The notes: a model not told the origin generated them from the letters alone. DNA of 64,000 nucleotides from Acinetobacter ihumii (GCF_900625095.1 NZ_LR130760.1:2433106-2497105), one strand, 5' to 3'. Numbered from the stretch's first letter, positions 45,008 to 54,963 are shown. Translations and numbers: made by a program.

Positions 45008-46103
45008 GTGGAAATTAATCCTTATCTAAACCAATTAAAAGATTTAACTGATCGTAGTCAAACGCTACGGGGGTATCTTTGACTACGATCTGAAAAAAGA
45101 ACGTTTAGAAGAAGTCCTGCGTGAATTAGAAGACCCTGCAATCTGGAATGACCAAAGTCGCGCGCAAGCCATGGCCAAAGAAAAAGGCGAGCTTGAAAAT
45201 GTGATTAATGTGCTGGATGGTCTGGCTGAACAGCTTGAAGATGCCAAAGCCATGCTGGACTTGGCGGTTGAAGCGGATGATGAAAGTTTATTGGTTGATG
45301 TAGAAAGTGAACTTGCAACGGCTGAAGAAGAGCTGGCCAAGCTCGAGTTTCGTCGTATGTTTAGCAATCCGATGGATCCAAACCCGTGTTATGTTGAAAT
45401 TCAGGCAGGTTCTGGGGGTACGGAAGCACAAGACTGGGCATCCATGTTATTACGTATGTACATGCGCTGGATTGAACGTCATGGCTTTAAGGCTGAACTC
45501 ATGGAAGAATCAGACGGTGATGTCGCAGGAATAAAATCTGCCACCATTCGTGTCGAAGGTGAGTATGCCTATGGCTGGCTACGTACCGAATCGGGTGTAC
45601 ATCGTTTAGTGCGTAAGTCACCATTTGACAGTGGTAACCGCCGCCATACCTCGTTTAGTGCAGTATTTGTGTCGCCTGAAATTGACGACAATATTGAGAT
45701 TGAAATCAATCCATCCGATGTCCGTACCGATACGTATCGTGCTTCTGGTGCGGGTGGTCAGCACATTAACAAGACCGACTCTGCGGTGCGTTTAACCCAT
45801 GCGCCAACGGGGATTGTGGTGGCATGTCAAAACCAGCGTTCGCAACATGCTAACCGTGACCATGCATGGAAACAGTTACGTGCCAAGCTATATGAGCTGG
45901 AAATGAGTAAGCGTAACGAAGCTGCACAGGCACTGGAAGATTCTAAATCCGACATTGGTTGGGGCAGTCAGATTCGTTCTTATGTTTTGGACGACTCCCG
46001 TATCAAAGATTTAAGAACAGGGGTGGAAAACTCCAACACAGGTGCGGTATTAGACGGTGATCTGGATAGATTTATTGAAGCCAGCCTGAAACAGGGTCTA
46101 TAA
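45008..46103 (+). CDS. prfB: Peptide chain release factor 2 (programmed +1 frameshift)
   Basis: RF2 reads UGA and UAA stop codons. The gene starts at GTG 45008 and meets an in-frame TGA at 45080-45082 after 24 codons. A +1 slip on CTT at that TGA lets the ribosome continue to 46103, giving 364 residues, the normal RF2 length (join of 45008-45079 and 45081-46103). The SPF tripeptide that recognises UGA is in [15 protein letters not shown], and the GGQ peptidyl-hydrolysis motif in [17 protein letters not shown]. The residue just before SGAGGQ is Ala, the more active form in enterobacteria. Tracks that begin at 45171 are only the second part of this gene. Confidence 0.95.
45068..45082 (+). promoter_or_regulatory. 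RF2 autoregulatory frameshift site
   Basis: CGG GGG TAT CTT TGA C is the conserved RF2 slippage element: a G-rich internal Shine-Dalgarno-like run, then CTT-TGA-C. Low RF2 slows stopping at TGA and favours the shift into the productive frame. Confidence 0.95.
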
Positions 46104-46148
46104 GTTAAAAGAGTCAACCGACAAAGCATATTTACATCTATTTACGAT

Positions 46149-46168
46149 ATATCTATAAAAATAGATAT
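46149..46168. promoter_or_regulatory. Candidate ArsR-type operator 1
   Basis: ATATCTAT-AAAA-ATAGATAT is a perfect palindrome with 8-bp arms and a 4-nt centre. It lies 92-111 bp upstream of the ArsR gene and has the same arm and centre lengths as operator 2. Confidence 0.6.
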
Positions 46169-46192
46169 TAATATTTAAGAAAACCAATATTA

Positions 46193-46212
46193 ATATCGAA
46201 ATTATTCGATAT
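46193..46212. promoter_or_regulatory. Candidate ArsR-type operator 2
   Basis: ATATCGAA-ATTA-TTCGATAT is a perfect palindrome of 8-bp arms with a 4-nt centre. It covers the likely promoter 48-67 bp upstream of the regulator gene, the usual place for an autorepressing ArsR site. Confidence 0.65.
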
Positions 46213-46259
46213 AATGTTCGCAGATGCTGAACAATGCTTTGTCATTTAACCCATGAGCA

Positions 46260-46565
46260 ATGTTTATGGATATCGATGCGATTTTTAAAGCCTTAGCCAA
46301 TCCGACTCGTCGGCAAATTCTGCAATGGTTGAAACAGCCTGAGCATTATTTGCCTCTGGATGAGTGTGGCAGTTTTGAACGTGGTGTCTGTGCAGGTCAT
46401 ATTGAACGTTTAGGCAATGTGTCCCAGTCCACCATGTCCAACCACTTGTCTGTGCTACAACAGGCAGGATTGATCAAGGTTGAAAAATATGGTCAATGGT
46501 CATATTTTTCACGTAATGAAGCATTGATTCAGCAATATATCGATCATTTAAAACAAGCACTATAA
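46260..46565 (+). CDS. ArsR-family winged-helix repressor
   Basis: This 101-residue regulator shows the ArsR winged-helix: DIDAIFKALANPTRRQILQW (helices 1-2) and NVSQSTMSNHLSVLQQAGLI (recognition helix), then the wing VEKYGQWSYFSRNEA. It has Cys36 and Cys44 in an insert between the second helix and the HTH, DECGSFERGVCAGH. The metal box ELCVCDL is absent, so it is more likely to be a thiol or electrophile sensor than an arsenic sensor. ATG at 46260 or 46266 could be the start. It precedes, by 22 bp, an OYE-family reductase and probably represses it and itself through the two palindromes upstream. Confidence 0.88.
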   Translation: MFMDIDAIFKALANPTRRQILQWLKQPEHYLPLDECGSFERGVCAGHIERLGNVSQSTMSNHLSVLQQAGLIKVEKYGQWSYFSRNEALIQQYIDHLKQAL

Positions 46566-46587
46566 AATAGTGTGAGCCGAGGCGATC

Positions 46588-47657
46588 ATGGCTGAATTAA
46601 ACTCTCCCTTAAAAGTTGGCGATTTTGAACTTAAAAATCGTCTGGTAATGGCTCCACTAACGCGTGCGCGTAGTGGTGAAAGTCGAATTCCAAATTCCTT
46701 GATGCTGGAATATTACACACAGCGTGCCAATGCGGGCTTAATCCTGACAGAAGCCACCGTCATTTCGCCGAAAGCAGTGGGTTATGCAGACACGCCGGGA
46801 CTGTGGTCCGAAGAACAGGCACAAGCGTGGCATCCGATTACTGAAGCAGTACATGCGCAAGGTGCAAAAATGGTGGTGCAGCTTTGGCATGTCGGACGTA
46901 TTTCTGATCCTGAACTTTTAGAGGGGGATACTCCAGTTGCGCCGAGTGCTATTCAGCCGGCTGGGCATGTCAGCCTATTGCGTCCAAAACGTCCTTATGT
47001 GACGCCACGTGCTTTATCGCTTGAAGAAATTCAGGAAATTGTCGCACAATAAAACATGCCGCAGAACTGGCTAAAGTTGCGGGTTTTGACGGGGTTGAGT
47101 TGCATGCAGCCAATGGATATCTGATTGATCAATTTTTGCAAAGTACCACCAATCAACGTGATGACGAATATGGCGGAAGTCTGGAAAATCGTGCGCGTTT
47201 ATTATTACAAGTGGTCGATGCATTGGTTGAGGTTTGGGGTGCAGGGCGTGTTGGGGTCCATATTGCACCACGAGCGGATGCGCATGATATGGGCGATGCC
47301 AACCCACTTGAGACCTTTGGTTATGTGATGCAACAGTTGAGCCAACGTCAGATTGCTTTTGTTTTTTCTCGTGAATATCAAGCTGAAGACAGTATTAGCC
47401 CACAATTGCGTCAGCAATTTACAGGCGCTTGGATTGCCAATGAAAATCTAACGCCTGAATCAGCTAAACAACTTTTGGCATCAGGTGAAGCAGATGCGGT
47501 TTCTTTTGGTAAAGCTTATATTGCCAATCCAGACTTGTTGGAACGTCTGGAAAAGAATCTGTCATTGAATGAGTTAAATCCTGAAACCATTTATGCCAAA
47601 GGTGCATTGGGATATACCGATTATCCCGCTTTAGCTGAAAATACCCTCGAAGCGTAA
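46588..47657 (+). pseudogene. Old-yellow-enzyme reductase (NemA-like) with one-base deletion
   Basis: Two adjacent frames are parts of one flavin oxidoreductase. The first, to 47052, runs MAELNSPLKVGDFELKNRLV...VVQLWHVGRISDPE and ends in EEIQEIVAQ-stop. Shifting by one base at about 47050 continues as [20 protein letters not shown], then [10 protein letters not shown], the OYE signature, to a natural stop at 47657. Adding one base gives 356 residues, the normal OYE length. OYE reductases of the NemA/XenA type reduce electrophilic alkenes, N-ethylmaleimide and nitroesters with NAD(P)H. The product as sequenced is broken, but the change is one base, so a read error cannot be excluded. Confidence 0.88.
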
Positions 47658-47673
47658 ACAGCTCATTTTGTTT

Positions 47674-47707
47674 AGAGCGGTGTACTTTAACAAAAGTACG
47701 CCGCTCT
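47674..47707 (+). terminator. Long hairpin after the OYE gene
   Basis: AGAGCGGTGTACTTT pairs with AAAGTACGCCGCTCT over 15 positions (one G-U) with a 4-nt loop AACA, followed by GTTATATTC. The U tract is poor but the stem is strong; it is 16 bp past the stop codon. Confidence 0.7.
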
Positions 47708-47747
47708 GTTATATTCAGCTCGGTAAAATCAATTGAGATCAAACGAT

Positions 47748-49049
47748 TTGGCGACTCCATTTTGGTATAACTTGTTATTGGCGTGTATCAAGCCCATTTA
47801 TCGTTGGAAAATCAAACAGCGCGCTGCAACAGATGCACTCTATCAGCAGGAATGTCTGGAGCGTTTTGGGCCATTTCAGCCAGTTCAAAATCGTCATGCC
47901 TTATGGTTTCATGCAGTATCAGTGGGTGAAACCAATGCCGCACAGCCTTTGATTGAGCATTATTTAAAATTGGGTTATCCCGTTTTGGTGACCAATACCA
48001 CTAAAACAGGTCAGACACGCGCCAAATCATTATTTTTAAAACAACCTTACCTGAATTTATGTCAGGTGGTGTATTTGCCTGTCGATCAAATTGATTTATT
48101 GAAACAATTTTTTGCGCAATATCAGCCACGCTTGTTAGCATTGGTGGAAACCGAATTATGGCCCAATTTGATTAATCAAGCCAAACAGCATCAAATCCCT
48201 GTCATGTTACTCAACGCCAGATTGTCGGAAAAATCAGCCAAAGGTTATGCCAAAGTTGCAGGTTTAACCCGAGCGATGCTGAGTAAAATGGATCGTGTTT
48301 TGGCACAGGATCAAGCTACTCAACAGCGTTATATTGAACTGGGAATGGCTGCAAAAAAAACTGAAGTGGTGGGCAATATTAAGTTTGATATTTCAGCCCC
48401 CGTCCATTTTATGCAGCAAGCCGAGCAACTCAAACGACACTGGCAATTGCAAGATCGTCAAATTATGATCTTGGCCAGCACGCATGCGCCTGAAGAGCAA
48501 CAACTCCTTGAAACAATCTGTGAAGATTTAAAAAATAATCCATCATTACTATGTATTGTTGTACCGCGACATCCTGAGCGTTTTGAGGAGGTTTTTCAGC
48601 TTTGTCAGAAACTGGATTTAACCACACAGCGACGCAGTTTAGCTCAGTCGATTCAACCCGATACACAGGTGTATCTGGCAGATAGCATGGGCGAATTATG
48701 GCTGTGGTATGCCTTGAGTCAGGTCTGTTTTGTTGGCGGTTCATTGAATGAGCCGGGGGGTGGGCATAATATTTTAGAACCGATGGCGGTTGATGTGCCG
48801 ACGGTGATTGGGCCACGTTATTTTAATTTCCAAAATATTGTGGATGAATGTGTGGCAGCCCAAGCGATAGAAGTCGCCTCTGATGCCGAACAAGTCGTTT
48901 CAGCTTTTCGACATTATTTATATAATGACCAAGCGGCAACAAAGATGACCGCTCAAGCCCAACAGGTGTTGGCGCGTAATCAGGGTTCATTACAGCGTCA
49001 TATCGCAGTGATTGATCAATATCTGGAGCCGCAGGCGACAAAAGCATGA
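47748..49049 (+). CDS. waaA: 3-deoxy-D-manno-octulosonic acid transferase
   Basis: This membrane-associated enzyme adds Kdo to lipid IVA. The protein begins LATPFWYNLLLACIKPIYRW with an N-terminal membrane anchor, then the GT-B domains. ALWFHAVSVGETNAAQPLI and LVETELWPNLINQAK hold the glycosyltransferase start, and VGGSLNEPGGGHNILEPMAV is the C-terminal nucleotide-sugar motif. No ATG is available: either TTG at 47748 (433 residues) or TTG at 47733. The former is preferred because a GAGATCAAAC stretch precedes it and the longer reading adds nonconserved residues. The stop overlaps the rsmE start by 4 nt. Confidence 0.93.
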   Translation: MATPFWYNLLLACIKPIYRWKIKQRAATDALYQQECLERFGPFQPVQNRHALWFHAVSVGETNAAQPLIEHYLKLGYPVLVTNTTKTGQTRAKSLFLKQPYLNLCQVVYLPVDQIDLLKQFFAQYQPRLLALVETELWPNLINQAKQHQIPVMLLNARLSEKSAKGYAKVAGLTRAMLSKMDRVLAQDQATQQRYIELGMAAKKTEVVGNIKFDISAPVHFMQQAEQLKRHWQLQDRQIMILASTHAPEEQQLLETICEDLKNNPSLLCIVVPRHPERFEEVFQLCQKLDLTTQRRSLAQSIQPDTQVYLADSMGELWLWYALSQVCFVGGSLNEPGGGHNILEPMAVDVPTVIGPRYFNFQNIVDECVAAQAIEVASDAEQVVSAFRHYLYNDQAATKMTAQAQQVLARNQGSLQRHIAVIDQYLEPQATKA

Positions 49050-49753
49050 ATATTGTGTTATTGCAACCTGAAGATGCTCAAGATGTTTTGTGGATGATTC
49101 ATCAACCCCGTCAATATCAACATATTATTCAGCATTTAAAACTTAATATCGGTGATCGACTGAAAATTGGGATTCGCAATCAAGCACGTTATCTGGTTGA
49201 AATTAAAAAGATTGATTGCGATAAAATCTGGGTTGAGCCCATTCAGCAAGAAACAGTGCCTGCCAAACTCCCTGTCACTTTAATCGTGGCCTTGCCCCGA
49301 CCGAAAGTGTTACGTCGTCTCATTATGGATAGCGTGACCTTGGGTGTGGACAAGTTGATACTTATCCACAGCTATCGTGTGGATAAAAGTTATTGGCAAA
49401 CGCCTTTTTTACAGCAATTGGATCATTATGTGACTTTAGGGCTGGAACAGGCTGGCGATGTATGTGCACCAGACATTCAGTTATATCCACGTTTTAAACC
49501 ATTTGTTGAAGATATTTTGCCCCAAATGATCGATCAAGATCGACCTGCATATTTGGCACATCCTTATGCAGCAACAGCGATGCCTTATGCCATTGATCAT
49601 GCCTGTAGCATCATCGTTGGGCCAGAAGGCGGTTTTATTCCGTATGAAGTAGATTTACTCGTAAAAAACGGTTGCCAAGCTCATCACTTGGGCAACCGTA
49701 TTTTAAGAACAGAAACCGCAGTATCTTATCTATTGGGTCGATTATTTAGTTAA
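49046..49753 (+). CDS. rsmE: 16S rRNA (uracil-1498-N3)-methyltransferase
   Basis: This 235-residue SPOUT methyltransferase modifies U1498 of 16S rRNA. The C-terminal knot motifs are intact: LPRPKVLRRLIMDSVTLGVD, then IIVGPEGGFIPYEVDLL with the SAM-binding GPEGG, and LGNRILRTETAVSYLLGR. An ATGA overlap with waaA indicates coupling. The gene ends inside the mscS gene on the opposite strand (12-bp tail-to-tail overlap). Confidence 0.95.
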   Translation: MNIVLLQPEDAQDVLWMIHQPRQYQHIIQHLKLNIGDRLKIGIRNQARYLVEIKKIDCDKIWVEPIQQETVPAKLPVTLIVALPRPKVLRRLIMDSVTLGVDKLILIHSYRVDKSYWQTPFLQQLDHYVTLGLEQAGDVCAPDIQLYPRFKPFVEDILPQMIDQDRPAYLAHPYAATAMPYAIDHACSIIVGPEGGFIPYEVDLLVKNGCQAHHLGNRILRTETAVSYLLGRLFS

Positions 49754-50737
49754 ATCAGGTGGACTTGCTTGATAGGGCAATGTTGCCACATCATCACGAT
49801 GCACTTTTACTTCCTGTACTGGATAAGGAATATTGATGCCTTGTGCATAAAATGCTTGTTTCACCTCAGCCTGAATTTCACTGACAGATGCAGCAATACC
49901 TGTTTCAGTAGTATCTACCCACCAGAGAACGGTAAGATTGACTGAGAAATCGGCCAGTGCAGTAACATTCACACTAAACGCTGGCTGGCTAAGTACATTG
50001 CGGTTATTGTTGAGAATATCCAGAATAATCTGTTTGGCTTTTTGCTCGTCATCTTCATAGCCAATTCCGACCACGAACTGACAACGGCGGCGTTGGTATG
50101 CCGTATTGACTGTAATGGCGCTGGTATAAACTGTTGCATTGGGAATCACTAAACGACGACCATCGGGTGAGCGTAAAAAAGTCGCACGAATTTGGATATC
50201 TTCCACCGTCCCTTCCATGCCATTGACAATAATGTCATCTCCAATACGGAATGGCTCACCCAATAAAATCAGGACACCTGAAAGTAGATTTTGGAAAATA
50301 TCCTTAAAGGCAAAACCAATCGCCACTGAACCAATCCCTAGGGCACTGACCAATTGTCCTGGTGTAAAACCTGGAATCGCGATGACCAAGGCAATAAGAA
50401 AGCCGACAAACATAATCAGTACGCTGCCTACACGGTTTAAGACGAGGACTAAATTTTGTCGGGTATAGCTACGGTTGGTTAAGGTCTTAGCAATAAACAG
50501 CTTAAACACTTTGGTCAACAGCCAGAACAATAAAAAAACCGCAAGTGCAATACATAAATAAGGAACACGTTCCCAGAAACTGTCCACAATTTTATCAATC
50601 GCTGTATAGGCATCATGATATTTTTCAGTGTGTTGAATCACGGATTTTGTGGTTTTTTCGCCTGCTTGTTGAATCAGTTGGGCGGTATCTGTTGCGACAT
50701 CACTCAGTTTATTTTCTTCTGCCACATCAATTTCCAA
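49742..50737 (-). CDS. Small-conductance mechanosensitive channel (MscS family)
   Basis: This 331-residue inner-membrane channel opens under hypo-osmotic stress. Helices at about residues 58-75, 93-118 and 125-145 include the pore-lining TM3 GQLVSALGIGSVAIGFAFKD. The MscS beta domain follows (IGDDIIVNGMEGTVEDIQIR), and RRLVIPNATVYTSAITV leads into the C-terminal cage. The family length fits. The N-terminal 50 residues are predicted to be a soluble, acidic extension. It overlaps rsmE at the 3' end. Confidence 0.92.
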   Translation of the reverse strand: MEIDVAEENKLSDVATDTAQLIQQAGEKTTKSVIQHTEKYHDAYTAIDKIVDSFWERVPYLCIALAVFLLFWLLTKVFKLFIAKTLTNRSYTRQNLVLVLNRVGSVLIMFVGFLIALVIAIPGFTPGQLVSALGIGSVAIGFAFKDIFQNLLSGVLILLGEPFRIGDDIIVNGMEGTVEDIQIRATFLRSPDGRRLVIPNATVYTSAITVNTAYQRRRCQFVVGIGYEDDEQKAKQIILDILNNNRNVLSQPAFSVNVTALADFSVNLTVLWWVDTTETGIAASVSEIQAEVKQAFYAQGINIPYPVQEVKVHRDDVATLPYQASPPDLTK

Positions 50738-50810
50738 AACAAGAATTTACCATCACAATGCGATAGTGTAGCCACATCGCATGCTTGCCTCAACCATGAT
50801 CCGAATGAGT

Positions 50811-51395
50811 TTAGAAATAGCGTGTACCTTTTTGTACAATCTCTGTTGGGGTTTGCAATTCTCCTGCGCCCATCATATAAGACATGAGACTGGCAAATGA
50901 GAACAGTCCTAAAATGATGACAATGATCATCAGCCACGCCAGAATTTTTTCCCAGACCAAGGCCAGACGTGGTGAACCGTAGTCGTTATATCCTTTGCTT
51001 CCCGGTGCAAACAGGAGATAAAGCATAAAGAAAATTTGCACAATTGGCACCAGCAACAGCAGGCATAACCAGCCACTTCGATTGGCATCATGTAGGCGGC
51101 GAATCATAAAAACAATATGAAAATAAGCCACAATGACCCATAACACCATCACACCAATGCCCATAGCACCACTAAATAAATCCATAACCCGATCATTAAT
51201 GGAAAAACTATTCAGGCTAAAGACCCCAACAAATAATCCCAAGGCTATATAGGCAATGACCGTTACGATATTGAGAAATCCGTACCAGCCCAAGTAACTC
51301 AGACGACTGAAACGTCCATTCGGCGAAAGCGGATTATCTTTAGTGTCACTATTATTTTTTGAAAAAAATGGGGAATTAGAATGTGTTTGTGCCAT
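50811..51395 (-). CDS. DUF805 membrane protein
   Basis: This protein has 194 residues when started at MAQTHSNSPFFSKNNSDTKD, which has an AGAGGA ribosome site 5 nt upstream; the longer ORF adds eight residues. Four hydrophobic helices follow the soluble N-terminus. GRFSRLSYLGWY and FMIRRLHDANRSGWLCLLLL are the DUF805 signature. Family members are inner-membrane proteins of unknown role. It lies alone between mscS and acs, with its own promoter region upstream. Confidence 0.85.
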   Translation of the reverse strand: MAQTHSNSPFFSKNNSDTKDNPLSPNGRFSRLSYLGWYGFLNIVTVIAYIALGLFVGVFSLNSFSINDRVMDLFSGAMGIGVMVLWVIVAYFHIVFMIRRLHDANRSGWLCLLLLVPIVQIFFMLYLLFAPGSKGYNDYGSPRLALVWEKILAWLMIIVIILGLFSFASLMSYMMGAGELQTPTEIVQKGTRYF

Positions 51396-51698
51396 ATAGT
51401 CCTCTTTTTTTGGAATCATTTTATTAGGTTCAAATGTTACCGTTTTTAAAAATCAGTGTCTGCATCAGGTGCAATTTTCACGCAAAAAGATAAAGCCAAG
51501 TACACAAAAAATCACGCATTTTATGAGAAAAAATTATGCTGAACCTTATATTTTCAGCTAAGGTAACTTATACCAAAGCATTATTGTCTGGATTTTTATC
51601 CTGTGTTCATACTGCTAGAGGATAAAGAAAAATCAATAAGTAAATGATGACATGACCAGATCTCGTGATGAGAGGTCAAAGATCAAGGAAGGGAAAAT

Positions 51699-53642
51699 AT
51701 GAATGAGATCTATCCAGTACCTGAAGAATTCAAGAAAACCGCGCGTACGCTTGAAGCCGATTATTTCGAGCGTTATCAGAAATCTATTGAACAACCTGAG
51801 CAATTTTGGGCAGCCGAAGCGCAACGACTGGACTGGATCAAACCCTTTACACAGGTTAAAAATACCAGCTTTGATAAACGAAGCTTCAAAATTGAATGGT
51901 TTGCAGATGGTGAGCTGAATGTCAGTGCCAACTGTCTGGATCGACATTTAAAGGAACATCCGCATAAGCCCGCAATTATCTGGGAAGGCGACCATCCTTC
52001 ACGCCATAAAATTATTTCGTTTAAAGAACTCTATGAAGAAGTGTGTCGCTTTGCCAATGTTTTAAAAAAATATGGTATTTCCAAAGGTGACCGTGTGGTG
52101 TTGTATATGCCGATGGTCTCTGAAGCTGCAATTGCCATGTTGGCATGCGCGCGAATTGGTGCTGTGCATTGCGTGGTATTCGGTGGTTTTTCTCCAGATT
52201 CACTGGCCAGTCGAATTGAAGACAGTCAGGCCAAACTGGTGATTACCGCAGATGCAGGTATGCGCGGTGGGAAACAGCTTCCGCTCAAAGAAAGTGTAGA
52301 TAAGGCGTTAAAACTGGACGGTACCAGCAGTGTAGAACATGTAATCGTGGTACATCGCACAGGAAATCCGATTCATTTCGAGCAAGGACGTGACCTGTGG
52401 TATCACGAAGTCATTACAGAAGTGAATGAAGTCTGCCCACCAGAACCGATGAAAGCCGAAGATCCGCTATTTATTCTTTACACTTCGGGCTCAACAGGCA
52501 AACCCAAAGGGGTGCTGCATACCACTGGCGGCTATTTGGTATATGTGAACTCAACCTTTCGGGAAGTTTTTGACCTAAAACAGGATGATATTTACTGGTG
52601 TACAGCGGATGTCGGCTGGATTACCGGGCATAGCTATTTACTGTATGGGCCTTTGTCGAACGGCACGACCACTTTAATGTTTGAGGGTGTACCACAATAC
52701 CCAACGTGGGCACGGATTGGGCATATTGTCGATAAACATAATGTCACGATTTTATATACTGCCCCTACCGCCATCCGTTCCATGATGCGTGAGGGGGATG
52801 CCTATGTACGTGAAAGTGACCGCAGCAGCTTGCGACTTTTGGGCACAGTGGGTGAGCCGATCAATCCTGAAGCATGGGCATGGTATTACAATGTGGTTGG
52901 TGAGGGTCGTTGCCCTGTGGTGGATACATGGTGGCAAACGGAAACAGGCGGAATTTTGATTGCTCCACTGCCGGGTGCAACGGATTTAAAACCGGGTTCA
53001 GCAACGCGGCCTTATTTTGGTGTGCAACCGGCATTGGTGGATGGCGAGGGTAATGAACTGGAAGGAGAAGCGGAAGGCAATTTGGTCATTAAGGATTCAT
53101 GGCCGGGTCAGATGCGTACCATTTGGGGCGATCCGGAACGTTTTATTGACGCGTATTTTTCCACATTTCCGGGTTGTTACTTTACAGGCGATGGCGCGCG
53201 CCGTGACAAAGATGGTTATTACTGGATTACAGGACGTGTCGATGATGTACTCAATGTCTCAGGACATCGCTTAGGCACTGCGGAAATAGAAAGTGCGTTG
53301 GTGGCGCATGAACATGTTGCCGAAGCTGCTGTTGTTGGCATGCCGCATGAGATTAAAGGGCAAGGAATTTGTACCTTTGTGACCTTACAAGCGGGTGTTG
53401 CTGAGTCTGAAGAATTACGGACAGAACTCGTGCAATGGGTGCGTAAACAACTGGGGCCAATTGCCACTCCTGATGCATTACATTGGGCACCTGCTTTGCC
53501 TAAGACCCGTTCAGGAAAGATTATGCGACGTATTTTAAGAAAAATTGCGGCGAATGAACTGGATAGCTTAGGCGATACCTCCACATTGGCAGAACCTGCG
53601 GTGGTTGATCATTTGATTGCCACGGTATATCCAGAGCGATAA
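51699..53642 (+). CDS. acs: Acetyl-CoA synthetase
   Basis: This 647-residue adenylate-forming enzyme activates acetate through acetyl-AMP to acetyl-CoA. It contains [19 protein letters not shown] (ATP P-loop), [35 protein letters not shown] and the hinge [17 protein letters not shown]. The C-terminal [15 protein letters not shown] holds the catalytic Lys that can be acetylated for control. The ribosome site AAGGAAGGG is strong. A terminator follows, and the gene stands alone. Confidence 0.97.
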   Translation: MNEIYPVPEEFKKTARTLEADYFERYQKSIEQPEQFWAAEAQRLDWIKPFTQVKNTSFDKRSFKIEWFADGELNVSANCLDRHLKEHPHKPAIIWEGDHPSRHKIISFKELYEEVCRFANVLKKYGISKGDRVVLYMPMVSEAAIAMLACARIGAVHCVVFGGFSPDSLASRIEDSQAKLVITADAGMRGGKQLPLKESVDKALKLDGTSSVEHVIVVHRTGNPIHFEQGRDLWYHEVITEVNEVCPPEPMKAEDPLFILYTSGSTGKPKGVLHTTGGYLVYVNSTFREVFDLKQDDIYWCTADVGWITGHSYLLYGPLSNGTTTLMFEGVPQYPTWARIGHIVDKHNVTILYTAPTAIRSMMREGDAYVRESDRSSLRLLGTVGEPINPEAWAWYYNVVGEGRCPVVDTWWQTETGGILIAPLPGATDLKPGSATRPYFGVQPALVDGEGNELEGEAEGNLVIKDSWPGQMRTIWGDPERFIDAYFSTFPGCYFTGDGARRDKDGYYWITGRVDDVLNVSGHRLGTAEIESALVAHEHVAEAAVVGMPHEIKGQGICTFVTLQAGVAESEELRTELVQWVRKQLGPIATPDALHWAPALPKTRSGKIMRRILRKIAANELDSLGDTSTLAEPAVVDHLIATVYPER

Positions 53643-53659
53643 ACCCTGAAAAAAACAAA

Positions 53660-53686
53660 AATACCGTCCATGGCGGTATTTTTTAT
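53660..53686 (+). terminator. Terminator after acs
   Basis: AATACCG, loop TCCATGG, CGGTATTTTTT; 17 bp after the stop codon. Confidence 0.88.
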
Positions 53687-53784
53687 ATTTTGTGTATAGC
53701 ATGTAAGAGATTGAGATAAAGCAGAGCTCAAATTTTTGCTAGGCTTCACATGAAAATAAAACTGATCATAAGGATGCAAGCGCG

Positions 53785-54963
53785 ATGAATGCTGCTGATT
53801 TTTCTTTAAATACTGATCCGATTGCAATTGCTCAAGCACTGGTATCTGAATTTGCAAAGACAGCAGCAATTCGTGATAAACAAGGCGGTAATCCAAAAGC
53901 TGAACGTGATCTGATTCGACAAAGTGGTTTATTAAATCTGTCTATCCCGAAACAATATGGCGGATTGGGGGCAGATTGGCGCACGATTTTTAAAACTATT
54001 CAAATCATCGCTCAGGCGGATAGTTCGCTGGCACATGTCTATGGCTTTCATCATTTATTGATTGCAACCGTTCAATTATTTTCTCAACCTGAACAATATG
54101 CCAAATGGTTTGAACAAACCACGCAGCAGCAATTATTCTGGGGCAATGCACTTAATCCGCTGGATCAACGTGTTCAAATCGAGCAGGTGAGTGAAAATGA
54201 ATATCTATTTCAGGGTGATAAAAGTTTTTGTTCAGGTTCAATGGATTCAGATCTGTTGCTTTGTTCAGGCTATTTAAACGATAAATTATTGATTGGGGTG
54301 ATTCCGAGCCAGCGAAACGGCGTGCATTTTCTAGGAGACTGGAACAATATGGGACAACGCCAAACGGATAGCGGCACGACCCATTTTGAACAGGTGCAAA
54401 TTTTTAAGGATGAATTACTCCTCAATCCAGGACCATTGAGCACACCTTATGCCAGTTTAAGACCGTTAATTGCTCAATTGATATTTGTACATCTATTTTT
54501 GGGTGTGGCTGAAGGTGCTTTTGCAACAGCCCAACAAGCCGTTCAACCCCAAAAAGCATGGTTTAAATCAAGCGCTGAAACGGCCATACAAGATCCTTAT
54601 ATTCAAAGGCATTTTGCTGAATTTTATGTACAACTGGAAAGTACACGACTTTTGACAGACAAAGCGGTTCAGCATTTACAAAACGCATGGCAACAGGGTG
54701 AGCAACTGACTGCTTTGCAACGGGGTGAGGTTTCGATTGCGATTGCCACAGCAAAAATAGCAGCGACTCAAAATAGTCTTGCGATTACCCAAAATATTTT
54801 TCAGGTGATGGGTGCACGTGCCACGACTGCACAATTAAATCTGGATCGGTTTTGGCGAAATGTACGGACTCAAACACTACATGATCCGATTGATTATAAA
54901 TATCAGGAAATTGGCGAGTGGATATTGACTGACGCAGTGCCTGAACCGAGTTTTTATTCTTAA
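53785..54963 (+). CDS. DszC/SfnC-type flavin monooxygenase (acyl-CoA dehydrogenase fold)
   Basis: This 392-residue protein has the acyl-CoA dehydrogenase fold: SGLLNLSIPKQYGGLGADWR and LAHVYGFHHLL at the front, the GDKSFCSGSMDSDLLLCSGY beta domain, and a C-terminal helical domain ending LNLDRFWRNVRTQTLHDPID. The HDPIDYKYQEIGEW end resembles reduced-flavin-dependent sulfur monooxygenases of the DszC/SfnC group rather than true beta-oxidation dehydrogenases. Such enzymes oxidise organosulfur compounds to release sulfite. The msuE-sfnG pair 4 kb away supports a sulfur-scavenging role. The exact substrate is unknown. Confidence 0.78.
   Translation: MNAADFSLNTDPIAIAQALVSEFAKTAAIRDKQGGNPKAERDLIRQSGLLNLSIPKQYGGLGADWRTIFKTIQIIAQADSSLAHVYGFHHLLIATVQLFSQPEQYAKWFEQTTQQQLFWGNALNPLDQRVQIEQVSENEYLFQGDKSFCSGSMDSDLLLCSGYLNDKLLIGVIPSQRNGVHFLGDWNNMGQRQTDSGTTHFEQVQIFKDELLLNPGPLSTPYASLRPLIAQLIFVHLFLGVAEGAFATAQQAVQPQKAWFKSSAETAIQDPYIQRHFAEFYVQLESTRLLTDKAVQHLQNAWQQGEQLTALQRGEVSIAIATAKIAATQNSLAITQNIFQVMGARATTAQLNLDRFWRNVRTQTLHDPIDYKYQEIGEWILTDAVPEPSFYS

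Noticed and set aside
45171-46103. prfB read as starting at an ATG about 160 bp downstream
   Set aside because: The upstream GTG frame plus the frameshift element restores full RF2 length and the conserved N-terminus.
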